From: Gryganskiella cystojenkinii
Taxonomy: Eukaryota; Mortierellomycota; Mortierellomycetes; Mortierellales; Mortierellaceae
Length of the DNA stretch: 60,957 nt
Reading direction: 5' to 3'
Assembly: GCA_015852425.1 (NCBI GenBank)
Contig: JAAAIG010000014.1
Location: 764-61,720, forward strand
The position numbers and the translations under genes were made by a program. Below are positions 43,752-55,075 of this stretch, piece after piece; the first letter of the stretch is position 1; the number at the start of each line of letters is the position of its first letter. The notes under the pieces were generated by a model that searched no databases, was not told the origin of the DNA, and worked only from the letters and a program-made list of their open reading frames with translations.

Positions 43752-46283
43752 CTAACCTCCTCGGCCTCGACCGCGGCCACCTCGACCACCACCTCTTACC
43801 CCACGTACTCCCCGTGTTCGAAAGCCACTTTGGCAACTTCGTCCTCGTCCTCGTTCACCTGCAAATCCTCCTCTTCGATTCATATAAGACCTATAAGAAT
43901 GCGAGATTTCAGGAACAGGTGGACGGACCCAGAGACCAAATGATGTTCGAATGGTGCCGTCGACGGACTTGATCTTTGGCCAATGGTCTGAAATCCAAGA
44001 AAGTTCTTGAAGGCCCAGGTGGTGATCCATCTCGTTGAATCCAAAGATCTCAAGTTCTTGAAGGGTAACCAAAAGGTCGAGACCGGTACCCAGTGAGAGC
44101 TCCAGTGTGGAGCGATCCGCGAAATGACCGTGATCGTATTCATTTCCATAAAGAAGGTTAGGTTTCTTGAACGACAGGATGAGGACACGAAGTTTTGTGA
44201 AACGGGCGAGTTGCTCCATGACTTCACGTTGAAAACCGATCGATCGTTGTTGTCGGCGGTTCAGCTGACGGATTTGTTTCCTTTGTTGATTTTGAATCTG
44301 ACTTGGATCCGATGGCTCGTTGTCCTCACCATCCTCCATCAAGACATCTTCTTCCTCGAGTTCTAGTAAGGACCGCAACTTCCGTAACGTGTTGGTCTGT
44401 TCCTCGTTCATCCGTGGGACGCTCTTGATGGCGACTTCGAATTCCTCGAGACCAAGACAAGACAAGGGCCGTTGAATCAAATCAATCGCACGAATCTCAA
44501 GCCCGGAGCCTCGGACAGTTTTGAGTCTTGAGCAACTCATCAGGATCATATAGAGTTCTCGATGAAAGACTCGATTACAGGTCAACTTCAGGTGTTCCAA
44601 GAGTAAGCAATCACGAGCAATAATGGTCAAGATCTCGGTGGAAGTTGTATTCAACTCGAGTCGGGTGAGAAGTGGCATCCGAGGCAGGAGCGAGAGCATG
44701 GCGGAGTTGGTTCGGTTAAGAATCGTCCTCACGATCAGAGTCTTGACATCCAATGGTCTCGGTGGTAGGATGGTTGCAAAAGTACCCGTGCCGGTGTCGT
44801 TGTTGGCTGCCGCCGCTGATGCAAATGCGGCCTCTTTGGCCTTGTACTGTTGAACGACAGAGTACTTTGGTTTGCACTCGTTTTCGTTGTTACCCAGTTC
44901 CACATGCTGAACTCGGGGCATTCTCTCCAGAAGCAAACCCATCCCCCATAACAGACGTTGTTGGTCTCCAACAAACCTGTCGAGGTTGGTCCATATCACA
45001 TGCGACGCCAATAGACCCGTCACCCAGACCTCGTGTCGAAGCATCTTGAGGGCATGGTGTTGAATATCCAGAGTCCACTGATCCGATTCCAAGAACAAGG
45101 ACATGGCTGGATCCATAGCCGCCCGTCCGCCGGATTTGTGGATGTGCAGGAGCTCCAACTTTGGCATGATGGTCATCACCGTGTCGATCTCGACCAGATG
45201 CATCTCCTCGACGTCTAATCGACGGATGTTGTCGTTCGTGAGGTTCTCGAGTAATCGACGGTGTCGTTCCAGTGTGATCTCATCCGGTAGGTAGAGTCGA
45301 AAATTGACGAGGGTAAAGCGTAAGGAGGAAGGACCTCGAGGGAAAGTCGCGGTGGCGGTATTGGTCTTTAAGGTGGCAATGCTATTGTTGTTGCTGTTGC
45401 TGATGGTGGTGGTGGTGGTGGTGGTGGTTGTAATGGTCGAGGAAGTCGAGGAGCGAGCCAGGTTGGCCAGGACTTGAAGGAAACCGACCGCGTTCTCACG
45501 TCTCGGCGCTGAAAGATGACGTAACTGGGTCAGTGTCTTAAAGACCTTGGTCAAGAACTCGCCACCGGGAGAAGTCGCAATCCTCGATAGCATAAAATCA
45601 GGACTTGTTTGACCGGTGATGTCTGGACCTTTGAAATCGAACACAGGCAAGACTGTGAAGACACCGCTAAACTCGAGCCGTTGAAGACCCGGGTTGTCAA
45701 GGATGAACTGCCACAGAAACCGAATAAGTACCAACGAGATCTCAGTGTCCCGATGCTGAATAGGGTTGCCCATCCACGGGTTTTCAAACGCCTCGCCAGT
45801 ATCGGTCAGGACCGATTCAAGTTGCTCCATAATCTCTGAGCATGCGCCAGGATTGAATTCTGGGATACAGAGCTCCTTCAAGCTCGGAGGTGGCGAAGAT
45901 GAAGGAAATAAATAAGAGGGAGAGAAGGATGGAGGTGATGAAGAGGAAGAAGAAGGAGAAGAAGAAGAGGGACGGTCGAGGAGACTCCTACGCTGATGAA
46001 GGACCGATGAGTAGTATTGAAGGATCCAAGGCGGCGTCCAGTTCATGGACCAGATAAAGTGACGATACTTTTCGAGATTTGGACCAAAGACCTCGGTCGA
46101 GGACGAGGATGTCAATTTGTGGATACAGGGCCAAGGGCCGTCGCAGTTCTGTCCGTCGGCATTGCGCCAGAGATGGGGGAGCGCGATTTGGTACCAGAGT
46201 CGAGAGACTTTTAGAGAGGTGAGGAGGTCTCCTGTCTCGAGAAAGGAGATGGCCAGGTCGAGGAGTTCAGGGATGTCGATCAT
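43752..46283 (-). CDS. F-box/LRR-like protein with C-terminal RG-rich tail
   Basis: A single uninterrupted frame of 843 residues on the minus strand. It starts with an F-box-like helix bundle (IPELLDLAISFLETGDLLTSLKVSRLWYQIALPHLWRN), suggesting a substrate adaptor of an SCF ubiquitin ligase. Leucine-rich segments follow (for example LLTRLELNTTSTEILTIIA and LLEHLKLTCNR), interrupted by Ser/Pro and Thr low-complexity inserts; the Thr run is encoded by a GGT repeat at about 45408-45429 on the plus strand. An acidic patch (EEEDVLMEDGEDNE) precedes the end. The last 40 residues are an RG/RGG tail, common in RNA-binding proteins and rare in F-box proteins. Target unknown; this protein style is expanded in Mortierella. 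Confidence 0.75.
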   Translation of the reverse strand: MIDIPELLDLAISFLETGDLLTSLKVSRLWYQIALPHLWRNADGQNCDGPWPCIHKLTSSSSTEVFGPNLEKYRHFIWSMNWTPPWILQYYSSVLHQRRSLLDRPSSSSPSSSSSSPPSFSPSYLFPSSSPPPSLKELCIPEFNPGACSEIMEQLESVLTDTGEAFENPWMGNPIQHRDTEISLVLIRFLWQFILDNPGLQRLEFSGVFTVLPVFDFKGPDITGQTSPDFMLSRIATSPGGEFLTKVFKTLTQLRHLSAPRRENAVGFLQVLANLARSSTSSTITTTTTTTTTISNSNNNSIATLKTNTATATFPRGPSSLRFTLVNFRLYLPDEITLERHRRLLENLTNDNIRRLDVEEMHLVEIDTVMTIMPKLELLHIHKSGGRAAMDPAMSLFLESDQWTLDIQHHALKMLRHEVWVTGLLASHVIWTNLDRFVGDQQRLLWGMGLLLERMPRVQHVELGNNENECKPKYSVVQQYKAKEAAFASAAAANNDTGTGTFATILPPRPLDVKTLIVRTILNRTNSAMLSLLPRMPLLTRLELNTTSTEILTIIARDCLLLEHLKLTCNRVFHRELYMILMSCSRLKTVRGSGLEIRAIDLIQRPLSCLGLEEFEVAIKSVPRMNEEQTNTLRKLRSLLELEEEDVLMEDGEDNEPSDPSQIQNQQRKQIRQLNRRQQRSIGFQREVMEQLARFTKLRVLILSFKKPNLLYGNEYDHGHFADRSTLELSLGTGLDLLVTLQELEIFGFNEMDHHLGLQELSWISDHWPKIKSVDGTIRTSFGLWVRPPVPEISHSYRSYMNRRGGFAGERGRGRSCQSGFRTRGVRGVRGGGRGGRGRGRGG

Positions 46284-46439
46284 TCCTCTGTTTTACTTTG
46301 ATGGACGAATGAGAGATGAGCGAGTATGGAATGGAGGGGAATGAGAGAAATGAAACGAATTGTAAGAAAAGAGGAGAGAAGCATGACTCCAGGACAATTG
46401 GGCGCAGTGCAAAAATTACCGCGCCACCCTCCTTTTTCT

Positions 46440-48644
46440 TTATTTGCTGGTCTTCTCTAGGGTTATTTTGCCTTCCACTCGTGGTGCAGCTGCCAGTGCA
46501 AGTCTCTTGGTGGCTCCCTCGATGAACGACTTTTCATACGCAGCCTCGTTCTCGATCCAGATGCGCTGCATCTCTTCAAGATCTCGATCGAGGAGGCGCT
46601 CATCCTTACCCTCCTTGTTGCTGTCAACGCTCTCGCCAATGTCATCGCCATCGTCAACCCTCTTCTCCACCTTCTCTTCCTCCATTTCCTTCTTCTTCTC
46701 CTGTCGAAATCCCCGATGCCACCTAAAGAGATCGCTGACAGGATACAATCCTTTAAACTCTTTCCACCCGAACGATCTTTCTAAAAAAGTCGTGGATCGG
46801 ACAGGCTCGGGATACGTCGTCGTTTTCGTATTGTCGTCCGACTGTGGGAACGCGATCTGGTCCTCGATCAGACCCTGACGGTGTTTCAAGTAACTGGATG
46901 AACGCACAAACAGCGAGCGCATCTTGCAATTTGCACACCGTTTCGTCGAACAAGAGTCAAAACAAGCGCTCTTCCATAGGTTGCCACAGCTGACCGAGAC
47001 CCTTGTTTGCGTCTTGTTCGAGATCGAAGGCGGTTTAGAGGAGGTTGAAGCAGCCGCCGCAGTGGCAGCAGCATCTGCTGCTGCTGCTGCTTCGGCTGTG
47101 ATTGAACTGTGTAGTTTCGAAAAAAACCCGCGAAACATAAAGAACGCGTTCCTGGGACGGTAATGTGCACAATCCGTCACCTTCTTGTCTTTTCTTTGAC
47201 TTTTTCTAGACTTTTTCGACGGCGTGTACAGTGACGAGTTTAAAGGAAAGCTCGATTGGTAGAGTTGATTGCAAAAAGAAGCAGAGTCCTGGAATAAGCT
47301 GGGGATTGCCGAAGAAGAAGTAGAAGGAATAGATGTGGTGTAGATCAATGAGCCATCCTTCTTCTTGCACCTGTTCGTGGAAGGAACGCGGCCTCGCTTG
47401 TCAGATCGTACGACACTCTGCGATTTATGACCCATACCCTGGAGACGTTCCGAGAGGGTGTGCCTTTCGGACGAGGGAGCTCCTAGCGATGACTTTAAGG
47501 AGATGTCGCTTTGAAGAGTGGTTGGTCGCTGATTTTGCATAATATCGTTTGGATCCAATGCGAAAGGATGAATCGAGGTTGGATAATAGAATGGGGCACG
47601 TTCCACGTGATAAGGAGCCACAGTGCTATAAAAGACTGTTGGGTCTGTTGTCCCGGTCATCCCGGGCGTAAACATAGGCGATGGCAGCTCTATGGATTGA
47701 AAGTAGGGGGACGATGATCGTTGTTGAAGCTGCATAGGCGAGTAAGTTGAAGAGGACACGTGGGTATGAGGAGATGGGACTTCGAGGACCCCGCTTGGAT
47801 AATAAAGATGTTGGCACTGGTTCGGACAAAGGCGCTGATATTGGGGGACGGGGTATTGAGGATAACAATGCTCTGAAGGCAACGACTGAACAAGAGAGCA
47901 GTAGCATTGCGGTATAGACTCAATGCACACCCCAGAGTCGATAGCTCCCGGTTGATGGTACATTTTCATAGTCGAGGAATCGATGAAAGAGGACGACGAG
48001 GGAGAAGAGGTTGTCCCGTAGAGGTGATGGACATTGGTGTTGATACAAAGACTGCGAGGTGAATCGGTTGCCTGGGTAGATGTATCGTTTGTTGTGTGGT
48101 GGGTGTGGCAATAGTGAATGGGGGTACTGATTTTTGAGAGGCTCTCGACGAGAGCCTGTTGCGACGCGACAATTGGACTCTTATCAAACGAATAGGGCAT
48201 CGTGATGGTGGTAGTGAATTGCTGTTGTTCTTGCTGATGACAGGGATTCACCGATGGATCAACTGGGAAATGGTTTTCGGTCAAAGACTGGTGTCTGAGC
48301 AGATCTGGGTCGTGGGTGGCACTCTCAGCCTTCACGAGCACCGGAGGTGTTTGGCCTGTCAATGGACCGCCCAGCGATTCTTGTTTCATGACAGACTCTG
48401 ACACAGTCGAGAGAGCTGTTGTTGATTCATCCAACAATGCCCCTGTGTTATCGCTGAGAGGCGGAATAAAGTAATCCAAGGCGTCGTTAGCTCCGGCGAT
48501 GGCGATTTCTGCAGGTTTGTCGTTGTTACTGGAGTCAGAAGAAGAGTGAATGTCCAGCGCATTCAGGCTATTGAACAGGGTGATATTGGAGGTAAGATGG
48601 CGAATGAACTCTAGAGTTGTCCAGCTATCGTCACTGGGTTCCAT
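46440..48644 (-). CDS. Putative HMG-box transcription factor with Ala-rich insert
   Basis: A single 734-residue frame on the minus strand. Residues 1-470 are Ser/Thr/Pro/Tyr/Gln-rich and disordered, as in activation regions. From about residue 496 the sequence RPRNAFFMFRGFFSKLHS matches helix 1 of an HMG box of the fungal RPRNAF type; an Ala/Asp stretch of about 20 residues then interrupts, followed by TQTRVSVSCGNLWKS, like the helix-2 consensus (IS..CG.LWKS). The expected helix 3 is not obvious; instead a Cys-rich piece (C-x3-C-x4-C-x2-C) follows. The C-terminus is charged and helical. It could be a degenerate HMG regulator, or a gene with an unrecognised intron. Neighbours do not match the zygomycete sex locus (no triose-phosphate transporter or RnhA helicase beside it). 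Confidence 0.5.
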   Translation of the reverse strand: MEPSDDSWTTLEFIRHLTSNITLFNSLNALDIHSSSDSSNNDKPAEIAIAGANDALDYFIPPLSDNTGALLDESTTALSTVSESVMKQESLGGPLTGQTPPVLVKAESATHDPDLLRHQSLTENHFPVDPSVNPCHQQEQQQFTTTITMPYSFDKSPIVASQQALVESLSKISTPIHYCHTHHTTNDTSTQATDSPRSLCINTNVHHLYGTTSSPSSSSFIDSSTMKMYHQPGAIDSGVCIESIPQCYCSLVQSLPSEHCYPQYPVPQYQRLCPNQCQHLYYPSGVLEVPSPHTHVSSSTYSPMQLQQRSSSPYFQSIELPSPMFTPGMTGTTDPTVFYSTVAPYHVERAPFYYPTSIHPFALDPNDIMQNQRPTTLQSDISLKSSLGAPSSERHTLSERLQGMGHKSQSVVRSDKRGRVPSTNRCKKKDGSLIYTTSIPSTSSSAIPSLFQDSASFCNQLYQSSFPLNSSLYTPSKKSRKSQRKDKKVTDCAHYRPRNAFFMFRGFFSKLHSSITAEAAAAADAAATAAAASTSSKPPSISNKTQTRVSVSCGNLWKSACFDSCSTKRCANCKMRSLFVRSSSYLKHRQGLIEDQIAFPQSDDNTKTTTYPEPVRSTTFLERSFGWKEFKGLYPVSDLFRWHRGFRQEKKKEMEEEKVEKRVDDGDDIGESVDSNKEGKDERLLDRDLEEMQRIWIENEAAYEKSFIEGATKRLALAAAPRVEGKITLEKTSK

Positions 48645-49310
48645 GATTGGAGACGGTGGATTGGCGGTAGCAGACGTTGTGAAAAAATGACAGTAACTGT
48701 CGTGCCGTGATCTTTGAGTGTTCTCTTAAGAAAAGGGAAAGTTTGCCGAGAGGCAAAAAGGGGATAGATCCTTTATAACGTCGCCAGAAGATTCTAGGAA
48801 TGAGCGACAGCCTCGCCTCTCCTCCCGGTTCCCATCATCAACGGTCTTTTCTCTTTTACGATAGAAAAAAAAATGGCTCTTCGGGGTGAACTCGTGGTCT
48901 TTTCTTTCTGTGGACACTTTGTCTGTTCTCCTTCCTGTGTCGAATTTCAATAAGGTATACCTATTCGGACGAAATACAGAAAGTAAACGACTACTACTCT
49001 TTCACGAGGGATTTTCTTTGTACGAAATAGTGTTCTTTGACGCGAACGCGCTTTAAATGCAGACTGGCTCGTGTGACTGCTCTGTGGTCGAGGTGGTCGA
49101 TTTCCAGCGGGAAAGAAGGAAAGAGCTCTTTGAAAGTTGATTCTGATTTCTTTGTCGTCGCCGTCGTTCGCCTTCTTTTTCTTCATTCATCGCCACACAC
49201 GCACCCTTCTTGTTCTTTTTCGTCCTCTGCTTTTTTTGACATCATCACTCTTCCAGAGAATAAGTGACTGAAAGAAACGGACAAAATAGAAAAAAGAGAG
49301 AGAGACCGCA
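48645..49310. promoter_or_regulatory. Divergent promoter region HMG-like gene / MED1
   Basis: 666 bp between two divergent starts, with a CTTC/TTTC-rich leader before MED1. No clear TATA box or additional gene was seen. Confidence 0.4.
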
Positions 49311-52300
49311 ATGCCGAATATCTCAACCGCAACCACAGTCCAGGAACACCTGAGGGATCTCCATACCCTTCTCCAGGACACATTCAAACAATGGAACCTG
49401 GCCACCACAAAGACTGCCGCCACCAATGTCGCCGGTCAGACCAATCCCGACCAACCGCCCAATGGTAGACCCCCCCCTTGGACTTTTTTTTTACACGTTT
49501 TGCCGGGAAACAAGACATCAGGCTGACACCCTGTAGCATAGACAAAGACCAGTAGTTAACCATTCAAGTTTTGATTTGGATCAACATTAGAGCTGCATCC
49601 CCTGGGACCCATCGAGCTTGGAACATTGCAACGGGATTACAAGGAAAAGATTGCTGCCATCCGCGCCATTTGCCTCTCGTTTGCTCAGGGACCACTGCAT
49701 CAGTCACTCAATGGAGGCGACTCTTCCCTTGCCCCTGCATTTAAAAAATACTCGACCCTACTCAAGGTAAAACATGACCACCACAAGGAGCCATAGATCG
49801 GACATATACCATTGCCTGGGCTAGGAAGTTAGCCTCCTGTGGACTCGTAATAACATCGTCTCGTTATTATTTTTCGTAGGAAGAGACTCAGTTGGAGGAG
49901 GCATTGTCGTCGGTCAAGGAGAGTATGAAGCAATGTCAGATCACGATTCGCGCGGCATCGCAGGACGGAAACATCAAGACGGATCATCTCTTGAACACAA
50001 TCAAAGACATGGCTTCGGGATATGGGTAATGCCAGAAAAGCAGATTTTTTGTAGCAGTCGAGTACAGGGACACGAATCAAATCAGGTCAGAATGCTGACA
50101 GAAGCGGTTTGTTTACTTTTCTAGATTGGAGTGTTATCTTGAAACTGGGACTCGACTCAACAGTCTTTTACCTGTGTCGACCCTGACAATAGGAGGAAAC
50201 GTTATTGTCATTGACGTAGGTGTACCTACAAAGGAGCATCAAAGAATACATTTCTCATAGACGAGACTCGGATGGTGCTGACAAGATCTTTTACTCTTAT
50301 TCTCCTTTAGATCGATGTGGAGAGCACAGGTGCGGTCCTACGTGTCAAGGTCTCGTATGACACTGAGATTCATCAGGACGATAGGGTATGTCAGGATCAA
50401 CGATCGTCATTGGCAATTCACTCAAAAAAACAAAAAAANNNNNNNNNNAAAATCAAGCACTGAGCAACGAATATCTTACTTCGTTAGGTGGACCGATTGC
50501 TCGCGCATAACCTGCGATGCAAATGTGCAAAGCTGATGCAAACGGATGCAACAACGGGAGGTCAATCCAAGGACAACAAACCTTCTGAAGTCAAGCTGGT
50601 CCATATGCCAAACTGCAGTCGGGACTTTGATGCATTCTCAAAGAACTTGAAAGCCCTGGCGATCCTGGATAGCTTTACGAAAAAATACCAACATGTCGAT
50701 TTCTTTCACAACATTCGATCCTTTGACGCGGATTTCAAAGAGTTATTTAAGCGAGAGATGACCCTGTCTAATGGTGATCTGGAACGCATCTTTACACAGG
50801 GTCATGGAATCCCATTTACTCACGCAGTTCTCCCAGGACCCTCCGTTGCTTATTGGGGATCTAAAGAGGATCTGTTGGATGTCTCATGGGACTCATTGCG
50901 AGAAGCAGTTGAGCAAGGTATGGAGAGAGAACAATTGGTCGTGCTTTGCTAATTTTGCAGTGTTAATAGATGACACACAATCTAACGCTTGTTCATTTTC
51001 GTTGTAGGCGCGAATGAGAAAATCAAGATTCCTTTCCATCGTATAAGTGTCACCATGGAGGAGTCAACAATGCCATCAACAGGGTATCTTCCAGAAACAC
51101 GGCCAGGATATCTTCTAAGGACCGAAGAGACCCAAACGTTGACCTCTGTGCCTTATGGCACCATCATGAATGATCAAGGGAGCGTTGGTTTCAACACCAT
51201 CTTGCAACAGCCACTTCGGTGGATTGTCCCGACCTCAGATCCGACCGTTGCAGCCACATTTGTTGCCGTGTTACATCCGCCTGTTGCTGTTTCAGAGCAG
51301 GTCGCCAAACAACTGGCCGCGTTGTCAAATCAGGCTGGACTAAATACTACCATGGGATTCCACAAGGACTCGGGCTACCTTTCTCTCCAAGAGCTTTTGG
51401 TAAGCTTGAAAAATGTCTTTGCAGGAAATGAGAAAAAAGTGAATATATTTGATCAGAGCCAATATCTGAGGAGCACTGTTTTTCTTTTGTTTTTTAATAG
51501 ATCAACAAAAGTATCGAACAATCACAGTGGGAGGTCACATTGGATCAGGGTCCGGAGGCTGTCCGACAACTCTATTCCTTTGAAAGGACCAAAAACGAGG
51601 CCCGCTTGCTCCATCGCATCCCATTCACACACATCTCTCAAATTTATATCTGCACAAAGGTAAAAAATACTTATTATACCTGAGGCGAAAACAGATGTGA
51701 GAGAATCTTGCCTCTTCGAGTCTTCACTAACACTCCAACTCTTTCCATTTCACCTCTCATACAGCTCCTTCGCCAACAAATGGTGTTCAATACTCTTTTC
51801 CAAAGCTGCTTCAAGGAGACAACGGATGCGAATGAGACTGCAAAGCGATTCGTGACCTTGCGCCCCAACGAGGATTCAGGTACAGAGGTTTCCATTGTGG
51901 TTCATACACCGCAGCCTCCTAACGGCATCCTGGTCTCGTTTGTGGATCCTTACAGTCACGCCAACTATTTGATGGATATTCAAATCGATGCCAACACATC
52001 AATGCCACTGGTACGTTTGAACGTCGCACCGAGTAACCTCCGACTAAACCAAGGAGCGGGAAGCACAGGCGAGCAGTCAGCTCAAGGTAGTGGCAGTAAT
52101 GAGGGTGCAGGCGCGTTGTTCATGATGGAGGATGAAAAATTGACCAAGGTCCTTCGGACCTGTGACAGTATCCCGATTTTGGTCCGCTGGGTTCTCAAGC
52201 GGTCCTTGGCTTGGGTGCAGGAGCAACATCAATATCAACAACAACAGAGTCGATCTCAGATCCCTAGTGTACGCAGGACATCTTCTTACGCAGACGAAGG

Positions 52301-52328
52301 TGGTGTTTTGAAGAGACCACGCGTATAG
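49311..52328 (+). CDS. MED1: Mediator complex subunit 1
   Basis: Subunit of the Mediator middle module that bridges activators and RNA polymerase II. Nine exons (49311-49464, 49591-49766, 49880-50025, 50125-50215, 50311-50385, 50488-50917, 51008-51399, 51501-51659, 51765-52328) give 728 residues, all phases matching. Med1-domain features are the VIDIDVESTGAVLRVKVSYD strand pair, the DFDAFSKNLKALAILDSF helix, FVAVLHPPVAVSEQVAKQL (a typical Med1 segment), GYLSLQELL, and RIPFTHISQIYICTKLLRQQ-type sequence leading into MVFNTLFQSC. The C-terminal 90 residues are low-complexity and Gln/Ser-rich. A run of ten N (50439-50448) falls in intron 5, not in coding sequence. AATAAA at 52338 lies 10 bp after the stop. 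Confidence 0.87.
50439..50448. other. Assembly gap (10 N)
   Basis: Ten undetermined bases inside MED1 intron 5, between an A-rich run and AAAATC. True length is unknown; coding exons on both sides join cleanly. Confidence 0.99.
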
Positions 52329-52431
52329 GCCAAGAAAATAAAATCAAGAACGATTTTTTTTTCACTTTGTGAAGACATCAAGATTTATGCACAGAATGTG
52401 CATTTTATTTTTTGGTTGAGATGGTTTTTGT

Positions 52432-54525
52432 TTACAAGGTGACAGTGGCACCGAGCATGTCCTCCTCCTTGAATCCCAAAGCTTGGTCCCAATAGTGCTG
52501 GATATTAAATCTCGAGAGGGTCTCCTTCAATCGGGCGTCTGTCCTACAGGTGATGAAATGGAAATTTTTGAACTGTCTGTCGCGAGCCTGACCCTCCCAT
52601 ACCAAGAGACACTTGTTATCGACCGTGGTCGAGACCTCGGTACCATCCTGCCGCGTGTTGTCGGTCCAGTCGATTCTCCGGAGCATCAGTTTCTTGTATT
52701 GGTTGATCGCCTTTTGACCGCCTTCGACGACGACTATGCTGAAGGTTGGGAAGATGACGACGACACCAGTCAAGTTCAGTTGCTGTGCGTTCTTGTCGAC
52801 CTTGAATCGTTTTTGAGAGTGAGACAAGTCGTTGATCCTACATCGAGAGAGTCAAAAAAAAAGTACATGTTAATGCCACCAATTCTTTTGTTTTAGGAAA
52901 AAAAACAAGACCAAATGTCGATTCTGTCAGATCATCGTGGCCAAAATTGTCATTAACTTACTTGTACACAGAGACATGGATTCCCTTGTTGAGATCCTCT
53001 TCCTTCTTTTTGGCCTCCTTGTCTTTCCGTTGCTCGGCCGTCAATTTTCTCTCTGCGTTTGCTTCCAAATGTCCCTGAAGACGATCTTGAACTTGCTGAC
53101 GGACCTTCATCTCGATCTCTGTTGGGTTCAAGACCGCCTCCTGACCCAAAACGCGCATCATGTTCGCCAATTTGACCTTGGGTGCATCCGGCGCCAACAG
53201 ACCTAGACGGATCTTGTCTTGTTTTTCCTTGAGCAACTCCTTGCGTCTCTGACGTCTCAATTTCTTTCTTTCCTTGGTCGTCAACATGAGCGGTCTAGGT
53301 TTCGAGCTCGCGGCATGAGCGGCTTCATTCGGAGGTTGAATCTGAACTGGGTGTTGAATATAATGGGTGATGAGCGAATCCTCGGTCTCGATCTTGGCGT
53401 GTCCCTGAGCAATGTCGTCGTAGGTCTTGTTGGGCAAGAAGGCTGCATCCCACCATTCTACTCCATCCTTCAACACTTCTCTCTACACATTCAGAAAAAT
53501 AAATATATAATAAATGTGTTAGTGGCAAGTTTCAGGCACAAGTGAGATCAAAAAAAAAAAAAAAATGTGTCGCAAATCGTATTTAGTATTTACCTTTGTG
53601 AATCCATCCTTCATCTGTAAATCCTCCTCCTGAACCTGAGCCTGACCCTTTTCCTCAATCTCTTTCCGGAGTTGGTCAATTCTTTGTTCTGCACGGATCT
53701 GTTTCGCAATGTTGATAAACTTGCCCTTTTGAGCGAACTTGAGTGGTCGTGAGTTGCGTTCTCTCGGCATGATGCTCAGGTTCGGGTCCAAATAGGGATT
53801 GGTCTCTGGGTCTATCAGTTCCTCGGGTACATATTCGATCTTGAGTTCCTTCTTTGGTTCTGGTTTTTGATTGATCTGTTGTTGGTTTAAAAAAGGTCAC
53901 AAATATAAAGTTAATTATGGGCACAAGAGTCTTTCAAAAATGATCACGGAGATGAGGAAGAAGGTCTGGGCACTAGTTCGTCTTTGTTCTTACCTTGGCT
54001 GTTGCAAATGAAGGAGCCTGGGCTCTTTGTCCTGAGGTCACAGCGTTGATGATGAGGTTTCCGGCTGCGTCCCTGGACACCATGGGGTTCATGTCGACGG
54101 CCAAACCTCCACGAGCTCTTGGATCGGGAGCAGCAGCAGCAGGCGCAGGTCGCTGTGATGAAGATGAAGTAGCTGCCGTACGGGATCCTGCCTGAGCAGC
54201 CTGGAGACTCGCCAAACGAGCTCTTGCAGCCTCGGCGCGTTGACGGATTGTATCCATGTTTGTGGGTGGCGCGGTTGTTGTCTGGAGCTGTTGTTGTTGT
54301 TGTTGTTGTTGTTGTTGCTGTTGCTGCTGCTGTAGCTGTTGTTGCAACAATGCTGTCCTCGCAAGTGCTTCCGCCCTGCCTTTTGCCACCATGGCAGCGA
54401 TCTATAACATGAAGAATAGAGAGTAATTAGGCGCGTCTTTTTTTTTTGTTTTAAAAAGAGGTTATACGGAAGAGTAGATCAGTTTCGGTCTATTATTGGG
54501 GTACCTGGGCCGGGGTCATGCTCAT
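52432..54525 (-). CDS. PRP3: U4/U6 snRNP protein Prp3
   Basis: Tri-snRNP protein that holds the U4/U6 duplex. Five minus-strand exons (54525-54505, 54401-53994, 53875-53594, 53482-52962, 52837-52432) give 545 residues. The N-terminus is Ala/Gln-rich with a polyglutamine run (about residues 26-44, CAA/CAG repeat). Conserved Prp3 segments are EELIDPETNPYLDPNL, FAQKGKFINIAKQIR, DGVEWWDAAFLPNKTYDD, LTTKERKKLRRQRRKE, KVKLANMMRVLGQEAVLNPTE and the C-terminal DUF1115 domain with FKNFHFITCRTDARLKETL and YWDQAL. Exon 1 encodes only seven residues (MSMTPAQ). It converges on MED1 (103-bp gap). Confidence 0.95.
54291..54340. repeat. Trinucleotide repeat coding polyglutamine
   Basis: About 15 TTG/CTG units on the plus strand (CAA/CAG on the minus strand) inside PRP3 exon 2. 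Confidence 0.95.
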
Positions 54526-55075
54526 GGCTGAAAGAATGAATTCAAAAAAGTCTTGTTCTGTCCTGCGTGTCTTTCTTTCTTGCAATCCAGTGTGTCCTGG
54601 GTTTGTTCCTGAAGGGATGGTTTCGATGGCGGAGGTGATGGAGATGTGATCAGAGCGAGAACAATGAAATGTAAAAAAGAGAGAGCAAGCAAGCCCTGCA
54701 GGCAGGGGAAGATCTAAAGATCGCGTTTGCTACGTCACACCTACCTTCTGCAGGCGGTTGGTCTGACATGCAAGGGAATAAAATGTGAAAAGAACGCTTG
54801 CCCTCTCGCAAAAAAACCTTTTTTTTTTTTTTTTTTGAATGCACGCACGCACAGTGTGTTCACAGGCTGTCAGCCCGTTTCATTCTTCCTTTATTCCCTT
54901 CTTCTCTGTCCTTTCTCCATGATTCGGTAGCCTGGTACTTTCAACACCCACAGACATTCCGCCCGTTCTTTACCACCCGCTCTTCCTTCCCACCTTCCCT
55001 TGACGCTTCTCCTCGTCTCACCTCAACTTCACTCATCAACCCCGTCATCATCCCTCTCGCTCTCTCGCAGTCACA
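54526..55075. promoter_or_regulatory. Divergent promoter region PRP3 / UVRAG-like
   Basis: 550 bp between divergent starts. It includes a T run of about 17 bp (54820-54836) and a CT/CCC-rich leader next to the plus-strand gene. No gene is supported. Confidence 0.4.

Noticed and set aside
46440..48644. Zygomycete sex locus (SexP/SexM) candidate
   Set aside because: An HMG-like motif is present, but the flanking triose-phosphate transporter and RnhA helicase genes are absent; neighbours are an F-box gene and MED1.
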